The position numbers and the translations under genes are program-made. The notes under the pieces were generated by a model. That model saw nothing but the letters and a program-made list of their open reading frames with translations. It ran no database searches and was not told the origin of the DNA. This document shows, piece after piece, positions 54,218 through 62,367 of a DNA stretch of 64,000 bases (within the stretch, counting starts at the first letter, position 1; each line of letters starts with the position of its first letter). The stretch comes from Paractinoplanes maris (GTDB lineage Bacteria > Actinomycetota > Actinomycetes > Mycobacteriales > Micromonosporaceae), in contig NZ_JALPVL010000003.1 of the NCBI RefSeq assembly GCF_023544465.1, forward strand, positions 124,001 to 188,000, given 5' to 3'.

Positions 54218-54580
54218 GACTGGGCGGGCCGCCGGACCGCCGAGTGCGCCCCTTCGCTCGGACGGCGACGGAAGTTTCACTCACAATGACTACTCGATGA
54301 GGCCGGTGAGCGCCTCGTGGAGGTCTTCGAGCGCAACTTCGGTGTCACCATTGCCGTGAGTTCTAGCGTGGCCGCCCACATCCGTTCCGCAACGACCGAC
54401 ATGGTCACCGGCCAGGAACCTGCCGTATCGCCACTACAGCGGGATACGACCGAACTTCGTCAGCGAGTTCCAACGCCTCCGAACCCACCGCGAACTGCTC
54501 AAACGACCATCGCCTGGGACGATGGTGGCTGCGAGTGTCGCTCCCGGGTCCAGGTACTCGAAGCTCGGCGAAGGAGAGGC
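54218..54580. other. Region between Rpn gene and its orphan tail copy, no clear gene
   Basis: 363 bases. Short frames give weakly coding-like segments (DEAGERLVEVFERNFGVT; NFVSEFQRLRTHRELLKR) in different frames, possibly a decayed gene or mobile-element scrap. Nothing is identifiable. Confidence 0.4.
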
Positions 54581-54796
54581 ATGAACGACGTCCTGGAACA
54601 AACCGAGTCCGGCCGCGAGATCGCCCGCCGAAACCGGGAACAAGGCCACGTCGACGGAATGCGAGCGCTCCTGCGGGCGAAGTATGGCGATTTCGCCGAC
54701 CTGGACGACCTCGCCCGGCGACTGGCCGACAGCGACCACGACGGGAACATCGCCCGCATCGTCGCTGGTGTGACCTTGGCGGAGCTGCGCTCCTAG
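54581..54796 (+). CDS. Orphan copy of the Rpn C-terminal (antitoxin-like) part
   Basis: A 71-residue protein MNDVLEQTESGREIARRNREQGHVDG...VTLAELRS, nearly identical to the C-terminal part of the Rpn gene 360 bases upstream but without the Gln-Gly-Leu-Glu ladder. The duplicated DNA spans about 54546-54805: it begins just before the copied ribosome site (AAGGAGAGGC) and ends just past the copied TAG stop. The nuclease part is absent. The frame upstream continues into 54317 but without similarity to the nuclease. This is an extra stand-alone copy of what may be the antitoxin. Confidence 0.6.
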   Translation: MNDVLEQTESGREIARRNREQGHVDGMRALLRAKYGDFADLDDLARRLADSDHDGNIARIVAGVTLAELRS

Positions 54797-54837
54797 GACT
54801 CTGCGTCTGGGCCTGAGCGCTGGTTCGCCGAGATTTC

Positions 54838-55233
54838 ATGGGAGAGACGCAGGCCCTGATGATGGATCTTGGTTTTGCTGGACAGCCGGTTGTCGGGACC
54901 GAGTTCGGGTTCACCGTTGCGATTCGGTTCGGTGGTGGGTTCGAGTTGCGGGTCGAGACACCGTTCGCCCTCTGTGTCGACGGCTTTGACCGTGAGGTTG
55001 AGCCTGGTCGCCATGGTGACGCTCCAGCTGTCACGCAGCTGACCGGGCATGTTGTGTCGCTGGCCTCTGCGGACGACTCCGGCGGTTTGAGGATCGATTT
55101 CGCCGCCGGGGGTCGGTTGACGGCGGGGCCGGACAGCAGCTTCGAGGCATGGACGGTGGCCGGTCCCCACGGGTTCAAGGTGGTCTGTGGGCCTGCGGGT
55201 GAGCTTTCAGTTTGGTCGCCGCACAACGATTGA
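54838..55233 (+). CDS. DUF6188-like small protein
   Basis: A 131-residue beta-rich protein. The layout GFAGQPVVGTEFGFTVAIRFGGGFELRVETPF fits the actinobacterial DUF6188 family of unknown function as I recall it. No signal or membrane segment; Shine-Dalgarno is weak. Codon bias is less GC-extreme than its neighbours, hinting at transfer. It follows the Rpn orphan closely and may belong to the same accessory island. Confidence 0.6.
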   Translation: MGETQALMMDLGFAGQPVVGTEFGFTVAIRFGGGFELRVETPFALCVDGFDREVEPGRHGDAPAVTQLTGHVVSLASADDSGGLRIDFAAGGRLTAGPDSSFEAWTVAGPHGFKVVCGPAGELSVWSPHND

Positions 55234-55638
55234 GTGCGGGGCCGACTCACAGGTGATGCCGAGGGCTGGGATGTTGTCGGACCGGTCCGAGTCGGCGTGA
55301 GCAGTTCGGGCGGGTCGTGCCTGACCTGCGGGCCTTTACGAGCCGATACCGGTCGGCCGGTCGGCAGTTACTTGGCGAATTCGGTCGATGGTTCGGTGGC
55401 GTAGCGGGCGGCGAGGAGTACGCGCCATGGGCGTGGCAGCCCAAACGCTGTTCGAGAATCGCCGGGCCGCGGTGGCTCGTCGCCGACCTGGGATGTCCGA
55501 GCGCGAGCTCACCAAATCGCCGAGGCCGTCACGGCCGCACTCCAAGCGCGCGGTTGTGACCACGTTTCGCGCCGCCATGGTCGCGCAGTAGGCGGCACTC
55601 CAAAGATGGACCCGGTCGGGGGAGACTCGGTGCTCTCG
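55234..55638. other. Non-coding or decayed region
   Basis: 405 bases with lower GC than its surroundings. Short overlapping frames on both strands have no ribosome site or recognisable product. I see nothing to annotate. Confidence 0.5.
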
Positions 55639-56358
55639 CTACGCGCGACCGTCAGTCGGGCCGGTTGACGCGTCCGGCTGCGGTTTGCCATAGAGGCGGG
55701 CGACGTCCGGTGAGTCGAGCCAGCCGCTGTAGGCCGGCGCCTGCGGCCAGCCCGCCGGGGAGTCCTGCCACTCCTCCTGCCGGCCGTACGGCAGCACGTC
55801 GACCAGGGCGAACGTGTGGGTGAGCTGCTCGACGCCGCGACCGGTGGTGTGCCAGGTGCGGTAGACCGTGTCGCCGTCGCGCAGGAAGACGTTCAGGGCG
55901 AAGCCGCCGCCGGGTGGGGCGTCGACGTCGGCGCCGAACGGGCTGTCGGCGGTGGAATACCAGGTCATCGTGTTGCCGACGCGGTCGGCGTAGGCGAGGG
56001 CGGCCTCGATGGGGGCTTGCGTGACGATCACGAACCGGGCGTCGTAGTTGTCGAGGAAGCCCAGCCGGGTGAAGACCGACGTGAAGCTGGTGCAGCCGCC
56101 GCACTGCCACTCAGCGCCCGGGTGCCACATGTGGTTGTAGACGATGAGCTGTGACCGGCCGGCGAAGACGTCGGCCAGCCGGACCGGTCCCTCGGCCCCG
56201 GTCAGGGTGTAGTCGGGCATGCGGACCATGGGCAGCCGCCGCCTCTGCGCGGCGATCGCGTCGAGTTCCCGGGTGGCCGCCTTCTCGCGGGCGCGCAGCG
56301 CGTCCAGTTCGGCGCGCCAGGTCGCGTGGTCGGCAACGGGTGGCATCGTCATGATCAA
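55639..56358 (-). CDS. DUF899-family thioredoxin-like protein
   Basis: A 239-residue protein of the DUF899 / predicted dithiol-disulfide oxidoreductase family. Family landmarks: the start WRAELDALRAREKAATRELDAIAAQRRRLPMV, LIVYNHMWHPGAEWQCGGCTSFTS with a CGGC motif near residue 88, and the end ARLYGKPQPD. The CxxC and fold suggest a thioredoxin-like redox role, not proven. Start ATG 56358 or 56349. Not in an operon. Confidence 0.88.
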   Translation of the reverse strand: MIMTMPPVADHATWRAELDALRAREKAATRELDAIAAQRRRLPMVRMPDYTLTGAEGPVRLADVFAGRSQLIVYNHMWHPGAEWQCGGCTSFTSVFTRLGFLDNYDARFVIVTQAPIEAALAYADRVGNTMTWYSTADSPFGADVDAPPGGGFALNVFLRDGDTVYRTWHTTGRGVEQLTHTFALVDVLPYGRQEEWQDSPAGWPQAPAYSGWLDSPDVARLYGKPQPDASTGPTDGRA

Positions 56359-56412
56359 CCTCTTATCCGATTGTTCGCTCAGCAGTGGTCAGACTCGCCG
56401 GGCTTGTCGAAC

Positions 56413-57591
56413 TCATCGGTGATCCGCGGGAGCGGTGTCAGCGCCGATCAACACGGGCTGCTCGGGCCGGCGGCGATGATCCGCGACCGGCCGGACAGCG
56501 TTCCTGAGCTCGGCCCAGGAGCGGTGCCGCTGGAACGGTGCCTCGAACAGCCGGGCGAAGAGCCAGGCGCCGGCCAGCGAGAGACCACCGGCGATCAGGA
56601 CCGTGGCCGTGAACGAGGCCATCCCCCGGCCGAGCTGCGGGATGGCCAGCTTCAAGGTGACCACGACGACGATCGGCAGGTGGATCAGATAGAGGCTGTA
56701 GGACATCGATCCCAGCCGCTTGAGTGGCCGCGAGTCGAGCAGCCGGATCAACGCGGCGGGCCGGCCGCTCACGACGGCCAGCAGGAGCATGGTCATCGCG
56801 GGGGCGATCGCCAGGTCGACCCAGTAGTAGTGGCCGATCATCCAGCGCGTGCCCTGATACAGGATCAGAAGTCCGACCGGGACCGCGGCGAGCACCGACA
56901 GCCAGGCCCAGGGCACCCGGCGGAACGCATCACCGGCCGCGACCACACCGGCCGCCACGACGCCGGCCGCGAAGGCGGGCACCAGGTGCGGGGCCAGCCA
57001 GTTGTCGCCCTGCGGCGGCGACCCGTCGAAGACGGCGAACCCGATCACCACCACCGGCAGCGTGACGATGGCCAGCATCGCCGCCGGGCCGATCCGCCGG
57101 CACAGCAGCACGAGCAGCGGGAGCAGGGCGTAGAGCAGTGCCTCGACGCTGATCGACCAGAAGGCGCCGTTGGGCGTGGGTGCGGCGACGAGGTCCTGCA
57201 GCAGCAGCGTGTAGACCACCACCGACTCGGAGGTGGGCTCGGCCGAGTGCGGCTGGCGGACCACGGTCCAGGCGATGATCAGGCTGAACACCAGCGCGGC
57301 CCAGTACGCCGGGAGGATCCGCCAGGCCCGCCTCCGGGCGTACCGGCCCAGGCTGCCCAACCGCCAGCCGTTCCGGGCCGCCGCCATCGCCAGCGAGAAT
57401 CCGGACACGACCAGGAACATCACCACGGCCAGCCGGCCGAACCCGAGCCAGCTCAGCCACTCGGGGCCGCGATAGCGGGGGAACCCCCGGAACGTGTACG
57501 CCCAGCAGTGGAACAACAGCACATACAGGGCACACAAACCCCGCAGGCCGTCCAGTCCGGCCACCCGCTTCTCGCTCACTCCCCTGTTCAC
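56413..57591 (-). CDS. Acyltransferase family 3 (OafA/YrhL-like) membrane protein
   Basis: About 392 residues with ten transmembrane helices. It starts with the family motif VAGLDGLRGLCALYVLLFHC (catalytic His in the HxxxR-like position LFHC) and includes GRLAVVMFLVVSGF, ARRRAWRILPAYW and MSYSLYLIHLPIVV. Such enzymes O-acetylate polysaccharides, lipids or antibiotics using acyl-CoA. The GTG at 57591 is used; another is at 57579. Its start region faces the divergent DedA gene. Confidence 0.9.
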   Translation of the reverse strand: MNRGVSEKRVAGLDGLRGLCALYVLLFHCWAYTFRGFPRYRGPEWLSWLGFGRLAVVMFLVVSGFSLAMAAARNGWRLGSLGRYARRRAWRILPAYWAALVFSLIIAWTVVRQPHSAEPTSESVVVYTLLLQDLVAAPTPNGAFWSISVEALLYALLPLLVLLCRRIGPAAMLAIVTLPVVVIGFAVFDGSPPQGDNWLAPHLVPAFAAGVVAAGVVAAGDAFRRVPWAWLSVLAAVPVGLLILYQGTRWMIGHYYWVDLAIAPAMTMLLLAVVSGRPAALIRLLDSRPLKRLGSMSYSLYLIHLPIVVVVTLKLAIPQLGRGMASFTATVLIAGGLSLAGAWLFARLFEAPFQRHRSWAELRNAVRPVADHRRRPEQPVLIGADTAPADHR

Positions 57592-57715
57592 GCAGAGCGG
57601 GGGTGAAACGTTCGACCCAGGGTCCCCGGACCAGCGTACGGCTGGCAGGGAATTCTCAGGGAGGCCGTCGATACTGCTCGGGGTCATGCCGTCGAATCAG
57701 CGTCAAGGAGTCTTT

Positions 57716-58549
57716 GTGACCGTGCTCGCCGAAGCCGCCCCCGAGAGTTCCGGAGGGCTGACCGGGTGGGCCGTGGGCCTGATGGAGCAGCTGGGTGGCG
57801 TGGGCGCGGCCTTGATCGTCGGTCTCGACAACCTCTTCCCGCCCATCCCGAGCGAGCTGGTGCTGCCGCTGGCCGGGTTCTCGGCCAGCCGGGGCGTGTT
57901 CAGCCTGCCCGAGGCCCTTTTCTGGACCACGCTGGGCTCGGTGGTCGGCGCGATCATCGTCTATTGGGCCGGTGCTCTGCTGGGCCGCGAGCGCACCCGG
58001 CGCCTGGTGGCGTTCATCCCGCTGGTCAAGGTGCAAGACTTCGACCGCTGCGAGGAGTGGTTCGCCAAGCACGGCACCAAGGCGGTCTTCTTCGGCCGCA
58101 TGGTGCCGCTGTTCCGCAGCTTCATCTCGCTGCCCGCCGGCGTCGAGCGCATGAGCTTCTGGAAATTCACCGTCCTCACCACCCTCGGCAGCCTCATCTG
58201 GAACACGCTGTTCGTCACCGCGGGCTTCCTGCTCGGCGAGAACTGGCACCGCGTGGAGGGTTACGCCGGGGTCTTCCAAAAGATCGTGATCGCCGGCGTC
58301 GTGATCGGCATCGGCTACTTCGTCTACCAGCGGCTGCGCTCCCGCCGCCTCGGCACCCCCGACACCGACGCCACCATGGTGCTTCCGGTCATCCGCGACA
58401 CCCGCCCCGCCCCGGACCGTAACCGCGACAACGACGCCACGGTCGTGATGCGAGTCGTACGCGACCCGCACCCCACGCCCGGCAACGACGCCACGGTCGT
58501 GATGCGAGCCGTACGCGACGACTACCCGCCCAGCCACAGCCGGCGTTAG
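57716..58549 (+). CDS. DedA-family membrane protein with repeated C-terminal tail
   Basis: A 277-residue DedA/SNARE-associated-family protein. Motifs: an N-terminal re-entrant region VGLDNLFPPIPSELVLPLAGF and FFGRMVPLFRSFISLPAG (the R-x-(V/I)-P-x-x-R core), four or more transmembrane helices. Such proteins are undecaprenyl-phosphate or lipid translocases. GTG 57716 is chosen since AAGGAG is five bases upstream. After the last helix the tail carries three copies of Asp-Ala-Thr-x-Val-x-x-x-x-Arg-Asp, DNA-level repeats of 54-66 bases. Confidence 0.9.
   Translation: MTVLAEAAPESSGGLTGWAVGLMEQLGGVGAALIVGLDNLFPPIPSELVLPLAGFSASRGVFSLPEALFWTTLGSVVGAIIVYWAGALLGRERTRRLVAFIPLVKVQDFDRCEEWFAKHGTKAVFFGRMVPLFRSFISLPAGVERMSFWKFTVLTTLGSLIWNTLFVTAGFLLGENWHRVEGYAGVFQKIVIAGVVIGIGYFVYQRLRSRRLGTPDTDATMVLPVIRDTRPAPDRNRDNDATVVMRVVRDPHPTPGNDATVVMRAVRDDYPPSHSRR
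58367..58529. repeat. In-frame tandem repeats at the 3' end of the DedA gene
   Basis: Units start GACGCCAC at 58367, 58433 and 58487. Each encodes DAT(V/M)V(M/L)xx(V/I)RD and a Pro-rich linker. The last two copies are nearly identical at the DNA level. Confidence 0.88.
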
Positions 58550-58592
58550 CCGCGCCACGCGGGCGGGTCCCGGCTCTTCGTACGCTGTCTCG

Positions 58593-59347
58593 ATGTTCGA
58601 CCTGACGCGGGTGGCCCGCCGTTGTACCCGGATCGTCGACTCGCGCGCGTTCGAGGTGACCATCGTCGTCATGATCGGCGCATCGTGATCGCGGCGGTCT
58701 TCATCCCCGGCTTGCACGGCGACACGGCTGCCCTGCGCGTCATCCGCCTGGCCCGGGTGGTGCGGCTCGTTCGGTTCTCACCCGGCCTGCGCACCATCGT
58801 GGCCGCGCTGTTGCGCAGCCTGCCCGGCGTCGGCGGGTTCCTGGCGCTGGCCCTGGTCACCTTCTACGTGTACGGGATGACCGGCTGGCTGATCTTCTCG
58901 GAGGCCTATCCGGAGCAGTACGGCACCATCGGCCGCGCCGTGATCACGCTCTTTGTGCTGCTGTCCCTGGAGACGCTGCCCGACCTCATCGAGCAGGGCC
59001 TGGAGTTGTCGCCGTGGACCCTCGTCTACTACGTCAGCTACGTCCTCATCACGGTCAACCTGCTGCTCAACATCCTGATCGCGGTCATCGTCAACTCCAT
59101 GGAGGAGGCCCGCCGCCTGGAGATGACCGAGAGCCTGGGCACCGACGAGGACCAGGACGGCGTCCCCGACGACATCGACCGCATCCTGATCACCCAGCGC
59201 CTCGACGACCTGCGCACGATGATCACCGAGCTGGAACGCGACCTGCGCATCGACCGCCGCCCCAGCCCGGTCTCCCCCGGCCGCCGACCGCCGTCGATAC
59301 CCGGGCAGCACCGTCCGGAGCACCCAACGGCCGGCCCGGACTCGTAG
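58593..59347 (+). pseudogene. Voltage-gated ion channel gene with internal deletion and frameshift
   Basis: The 5' end encodes a normal channel start (MFDLTRVARRCTRIVDSRAFEVTIVVMIGA, S1) from ATG 58593, which hits a TGA about 31 codons in. A different frame takes over immediately (from about 58680) with the S4 voltage sensor (ALRVIRLARVVRLVRFSPGLR), S5, a pore region with LSLETLPDLIEQG, S6, and a coiled C-terminal tail (GTDEDQDGVPDDIDRILITQ..LRTMITELERDL). S2 and S3 and part of S1 are missing, about 100 residues. So a deletion has joined S1 to S4 out of frame. The protein resembles bacterial one-domain Nav-type channels. Confidence 0.75.
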
Positions 59348-59477
59348 CGGCGGCGATCGGGATCGGACACGGACGTTGATTTAAGGATCTTTAAGGTTGA
59401 GCCCTCATCCGGCCGCACAGCCGGGGTCGTAGTTGTCGGTGCTGCACCCAGCAGCACCCGACAGCGAAGGAGCGACC

Positions 59478-60227
59478 ATGTATCGGACCCGGCGGCGCAC
59501 GATGTCCTCGACGACTCGCAAGGTCGTGCTGGGAGCGTCCGCGCTCGCCCTGGCCGGTGGCGCGTTCGCCGTCAGCACCGGTCTGAGCAGCGCGGGCGAG
59601 AACTGCGTCGGGCTCGACCAGGCGCTCCGGCAGAACCTTCAGTTCATCGCCGGTCAGCGGTCCGCGCCCGACGCCCAGTCCGGGGCGCGCATCGCCAACC
59701 GGCAGGCCGTCGTCGACCTGATCAACCAGCGCCGCGCGGTCGCCGGCTGCACCGCCGACGTCGCCGCCGAGGTCCCCGGCGCCGCCGCCCCGGCCGGCAA
59801 CGCGAACGGCAACGGCAACGGCAACGCAGGAAACGGCAACGGCAACGCCGGGAACGGCAACGCGGGCAACGGCAACGCGGGCAACGGCGGCAACAACCAG
59901 GCCGGTGCCCCGAAGCCGCCCGCCGCCAAGCCTCCGGCGGCGGCCAACCCGCCGGCCGGCAACGCCGGGACCCCCACGGGCGAGGTCGTCTGCAAGGGCT
60001 CCACCGTGACGCTGTCCGGCGAGGCCGGCGCCCCGTTCGCCTCGAGCGGCACCTTCCCGCTGGGCACGACCCTGAAGGTCACCAACCTGGACAACAACAA
60101 GAGCATCACGGTCAAGGTGGAGACCACCTCGGGAAGCTGCGTGCTGCTCAACAACGCCGCCTTCGAGCAGGTCCGCGAGCCCGGCAAGTTCCTCATCCGC
60201 CGCGCCGTGATCGAGCGCGTGGGCTGA
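59478..60227 (+). CDS. Secreted protein with Asn-Gly-Ala repeats and RlpA-like double-psi barrel-type domain
   Basis: A 249-residue secreted protein. A signal peptide (to about residue 40) precedes a conserved helical zone (res 40-105), a GNAGNGN low-complexity linker (res ~110-140), a Pro/Ala stretch and a C-terminal ~75-residue domain (TVTLSGEAGAPFASSGTFPLGTTLKVTNLDNNKSITVKVETTSG). The PLGTTLKVTNLDNNKSITVKV segment is like the double-psi barrel of RlpA/expansin proteins, but the catalytic Asp and His are not evident. AAGGAG is five bases upstream of the ATG. A wall-associated role is likely. Confidence 0.78.
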   Translation: MYRTRRRTMSSTTRKVVLGASALALAGGAFAVSTGLSSAGENCVGLDQALRQNLQFIAGQRSAPDAQSGARIANRQAVVDLINQRRAVAGCTADVAAEVPGAAAPAGNANGNGNGNAGNGNGNAGNGNAGNGNAGNGGNNQAGAPKPPAAKPPAAANPPAGNAGTPTGEVVCKGSTVTLSGEAGAPFASSGTFPLGTTLKVTNLDNNKSITVKVETTSGSCVLLNNAAFEQVREPGKFLIRRAVIERVG

Positions 60228-60236
60228 TCACCGACC

Positions 60237-60270
60237 CGGGTGCCCGGCCCCTTCCACCGCCGGGCACCCG
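60237..60270 (+). terminator. Hairpin terminator downstream of the secreted protein gene
   Basis: Perfect 12-bp inverted repeat CGGGTGCCCGGC with a 10-base loop, 9 bases past the stop codon. Confidence 0.85.
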
Positions 60271-60300
60271 CCGGCTTCGTGCGGCCCGGGCGGCGGCCGG

Positions 60301-60360
60301 CGACCGGGCCGCACACGGCGGTGGAAGAGCCGGACCGCACACGGCGGTGAAGCCGAGCGG
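60301..60360. repeat. Short tandem repeat of about 28 bp
   Basis: GGGCCGCACACGGCGGTGGAAGAG is followed by GGACCGCACACGGCGGTGAAGCC and a shorter remnant. It fills the gap between the terminator and the MaoC gene. Confidence 0.7.
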
Positions 60361-60377
60361 TGAAGAGGCCAGCCGTG

Positions 60378-60833
60378 TCAGGCGTAATACCGGTAGATCG
60401 GCCGGGCCACACAGGCCGGCTTGTCGAGACCGTCGATCTGGACCGTGAAGTCGTACGTCGCCTGGACGCAGCGCTTGGCCACCTCGTCGACCGTGTCCAG
60501 GCCGGCGGCCAGCCGGATCTTCGAGCCGACCCGCACCGGGCTGGCGAAGCGGACCTTGTCGAGCCCGTAGTTGACCCCCATCTTGACCCCCTGCACCTGC
60601 AGGATCTCGCCGAAGAACGGGATCACCAGCGACAACGTGAGATATCCGTGGGCGATCGGCCCGCCGAACGGCCCGGCCGCCGCCCTTTCCACGTCGACGT
60701 GGATCCACTGGTGGTCGCCGGTGGCCTCGGCGAACGCGTTCACCCGGTCCTGAGTGATCTCGAGCCACGAGCTGTGCCCGAGGTCCCGTCCGGCCAGGGT
60801 CTTGAGCTCTTCGAGTCCGTTGACGGTGATCAT
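60378..60833 (-). CDS. MaoC-family dehydratase (hotdog fold)
   Basis: A 151-residue hotdog-fold hydratase. The catalytic Asp-His region is FAEATGDHQWIHVDVERA, and the helix PFGGPIAHGYLTLSL follows, as in MaoC/R-hydratases acting on enoyl-CoA. AGGAGG is seven bases upstream of the ATG at 60833. It stands alone, so its pathway is unknown. Confidence 0.93.
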   Translation of the reverse strand: MITVNGLEELKTLAGRDLGHSSWLEITQDRVNAFAEATGDHQWIHVDVERAAAGPFGGPIAHGYLTLSLVIPFFGEILQVQGVKMGVNYGLDKVRFASPVRVGSKIRLAAGLDTVDEVAKRCVQATYDFTVQIDGLDKPACVARPIYRYYA

Positions 60834-60912
60834 GCGTACGCCTCCTGAGGGACGACAGGGATCGACGACTGCAAGAATCTCAGGTCGGCGCGACTCCCGC
60901 CGATGGTGAGGC

Positions 60913-62367
60913 GTGCGAAAGCTGGCCCTCATCGTCGGCGCCGGCCTTCTCCTGCAGCTGCTCCTGCCGCACCTGCCCGGCAAAACCGGCCTGGTCGTGG
61001 CGTGTGTCCCCATCGCGGCCGCCGGTTTCTTCGCGGCCGCCGGTTTCCGCCGCCAGGCCCGGACCCTGACCGGCCGCATCCGGACCGCCATCGTTCTCGG
61101 CGGCGTCTCGGGCGCCCTTCTCGGTGTCTCCTACAGCCTCTACTCCGCCGAGGCCCTGGGTCTGCCGGTCGGCACCGCCGCCGTTCTGCTCGCGGTCGGC
61201 GCCGCCGTGGCCACCGTCCCGGCGATCGTGCTGGCCGCCCCGCCCTTCCCCGACTGGCTCGCGCGCGGCACCTACCTCATCGACGTCGTCACCGTGACCG
61301 GCGCGATCTTCGCCAGCGCGTGGCATTTTGTGCTCGCGCCGGCGGCCGCCGACCTGCCACCGGGTGGGCAGGCGGCCTTCGTTTTCACGCTGCTGCCCGA
61401 GGTGCTGGCGGCCGCCCTCGCGCTCATGCTCATGTCCCGGACCAGCGGCCCGCACTCCCTGCATCTGCTCGCGGCCGGGATGGCGCTGTTCGCCGTCGCC
61501 TCGGTCGGGGGCGTGTGGACCCACGCCCAGGCTCTGCCCTGGTATTCCGGTGGACTCGGGGCCGCGTACCTGGTCGGGGGTCTGACCGTGGCGGTGGCCA
61601 GCCGCAACGTCATCGCCCCGGCCGACCCGACCGGCTGGCGGGCCTTCACCAGTTTCTGGAGCACGCTGTCCTATCTGCCGACCGTCGTCACCCTGGGCTG
61701 CGTCGCCCTGGAGTACCGGGTGAACGGCTCGCCCAGCGCCGTGCTGCTCTGGGTGGTGCTCGGCTCGTCCGCGCTGGCGCTGCTGCGGCAGTTCCTCAAC
61801 CTGCTGATCGTGCGCCGGCTGCGCGCCGAGCTCGACCACCGGGCGTTCCACGACCCGTTGACCGGCCTGCCCAACCGGGCCGCCTTCCAGCGTGATGCCA
61901 CGGCGGTGCTGACCCACGGCGGTGCGGCCGTGCTGGTGCTCGATCTCGACGGCTTCAAGCAGGTCAACGACACCCACGGGCACGCCGCCGGGGACGCGCT
62001 GCTGGTCGAGGTCGCGGCCCGGATCGTGGCGGCCCTGCGCCCCGGCGACCTGGCCGCGCGGCTCGGCGGCGACGAGTTCGCCGTCGTCCTGCCGGCCACC
62101 GGGGCCGGGGAGGCGATGGCGGTGGCGGGCCGGCTGCTCGACGGCATTCGCGGCTCGGTCGGCGTGGGTCACACCGGCGCGGCCGGCCGGGTGCTCGACG
62201 ACCTGGTGCACGAGGCGGACACGGCGCTCTACGAGGCCAAGGCGGCGGGCAAGGGCGTCGCCCGGCTCTACGGCCAGGGACTGCCGTGGGGCGGCGGTTC
62301 GGCCTCGGTGCGGCCGGGCGCGGGCAGCCAGAGGACGAACGTGCTGCCGTTGCCGGGCGTGGAGTAG
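60913..62367 (+). CDS. Membrane-anchored GGDEF diguanylate cyclase
   Basis: A 484-residue protein. About eight hydrophobic helices fill residues 1-290, then a GGDEF domain with LGGDEFAV (near res 385) and the DGFKQVNDTHGHAAGD substrate segment. The domain is compressed: the stretch after LLDGIRGSVGVGHTG is shorter than usual. GTG start with GGTGAGG upstream. Its 3' end overlaps the convergent histidine kinase gene by 100 bases, including most of its unconserved C-terminal tail. Confidence 0.88.
   Translation: MRKLALIVGAGLLLQLLLPHLPGKTGLVVACVPIAAAGFFAAAGFRRQARTLTGRIRTAIVLGGVSGALLGVSYSLYSAEALGLPVGTAAVLLAVGAAVATVPAIVLAAPPFPDWLARGTYLIDVVTVTGAIFASAWHFVLAPAAADLPPGGQAAFVFTLLPEVLAAALALMLMSRTSGPHSLHLLAAGMALFAVASVGGVWTHAQALPWYSGGLGAAYLVGGLTVAVASRNVIAPADPTGWRAFTSFWSTLSYLPTVVTLGCVALEYRVNGSPSAVLLWVVLGSSALALLRQFLNLLIVRRLRAELDHRAFHDPLTGLPNRAAFQRDATAVLTHGGAAVLVLDLDGFKQVNDTHGHAAGDALLVEVAARIVAALRPGDLAARLGGDEFAVVLPATGAGEAMAVAGRLLDGIRGSVGVGHTGAAGRVLDDLVHEADTALYEAKAAGKGVARLYGQGLPWGGGSASVRPGAGSQRTNVLPLPGVE

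Noticed and set aside
55317..55591. Two short overlapping plus-strand open frames with Arg-rich products
   Set aside because: No ribosome site, no family resemblance and atypical codon use; the sequence reads more like decayed DNA.
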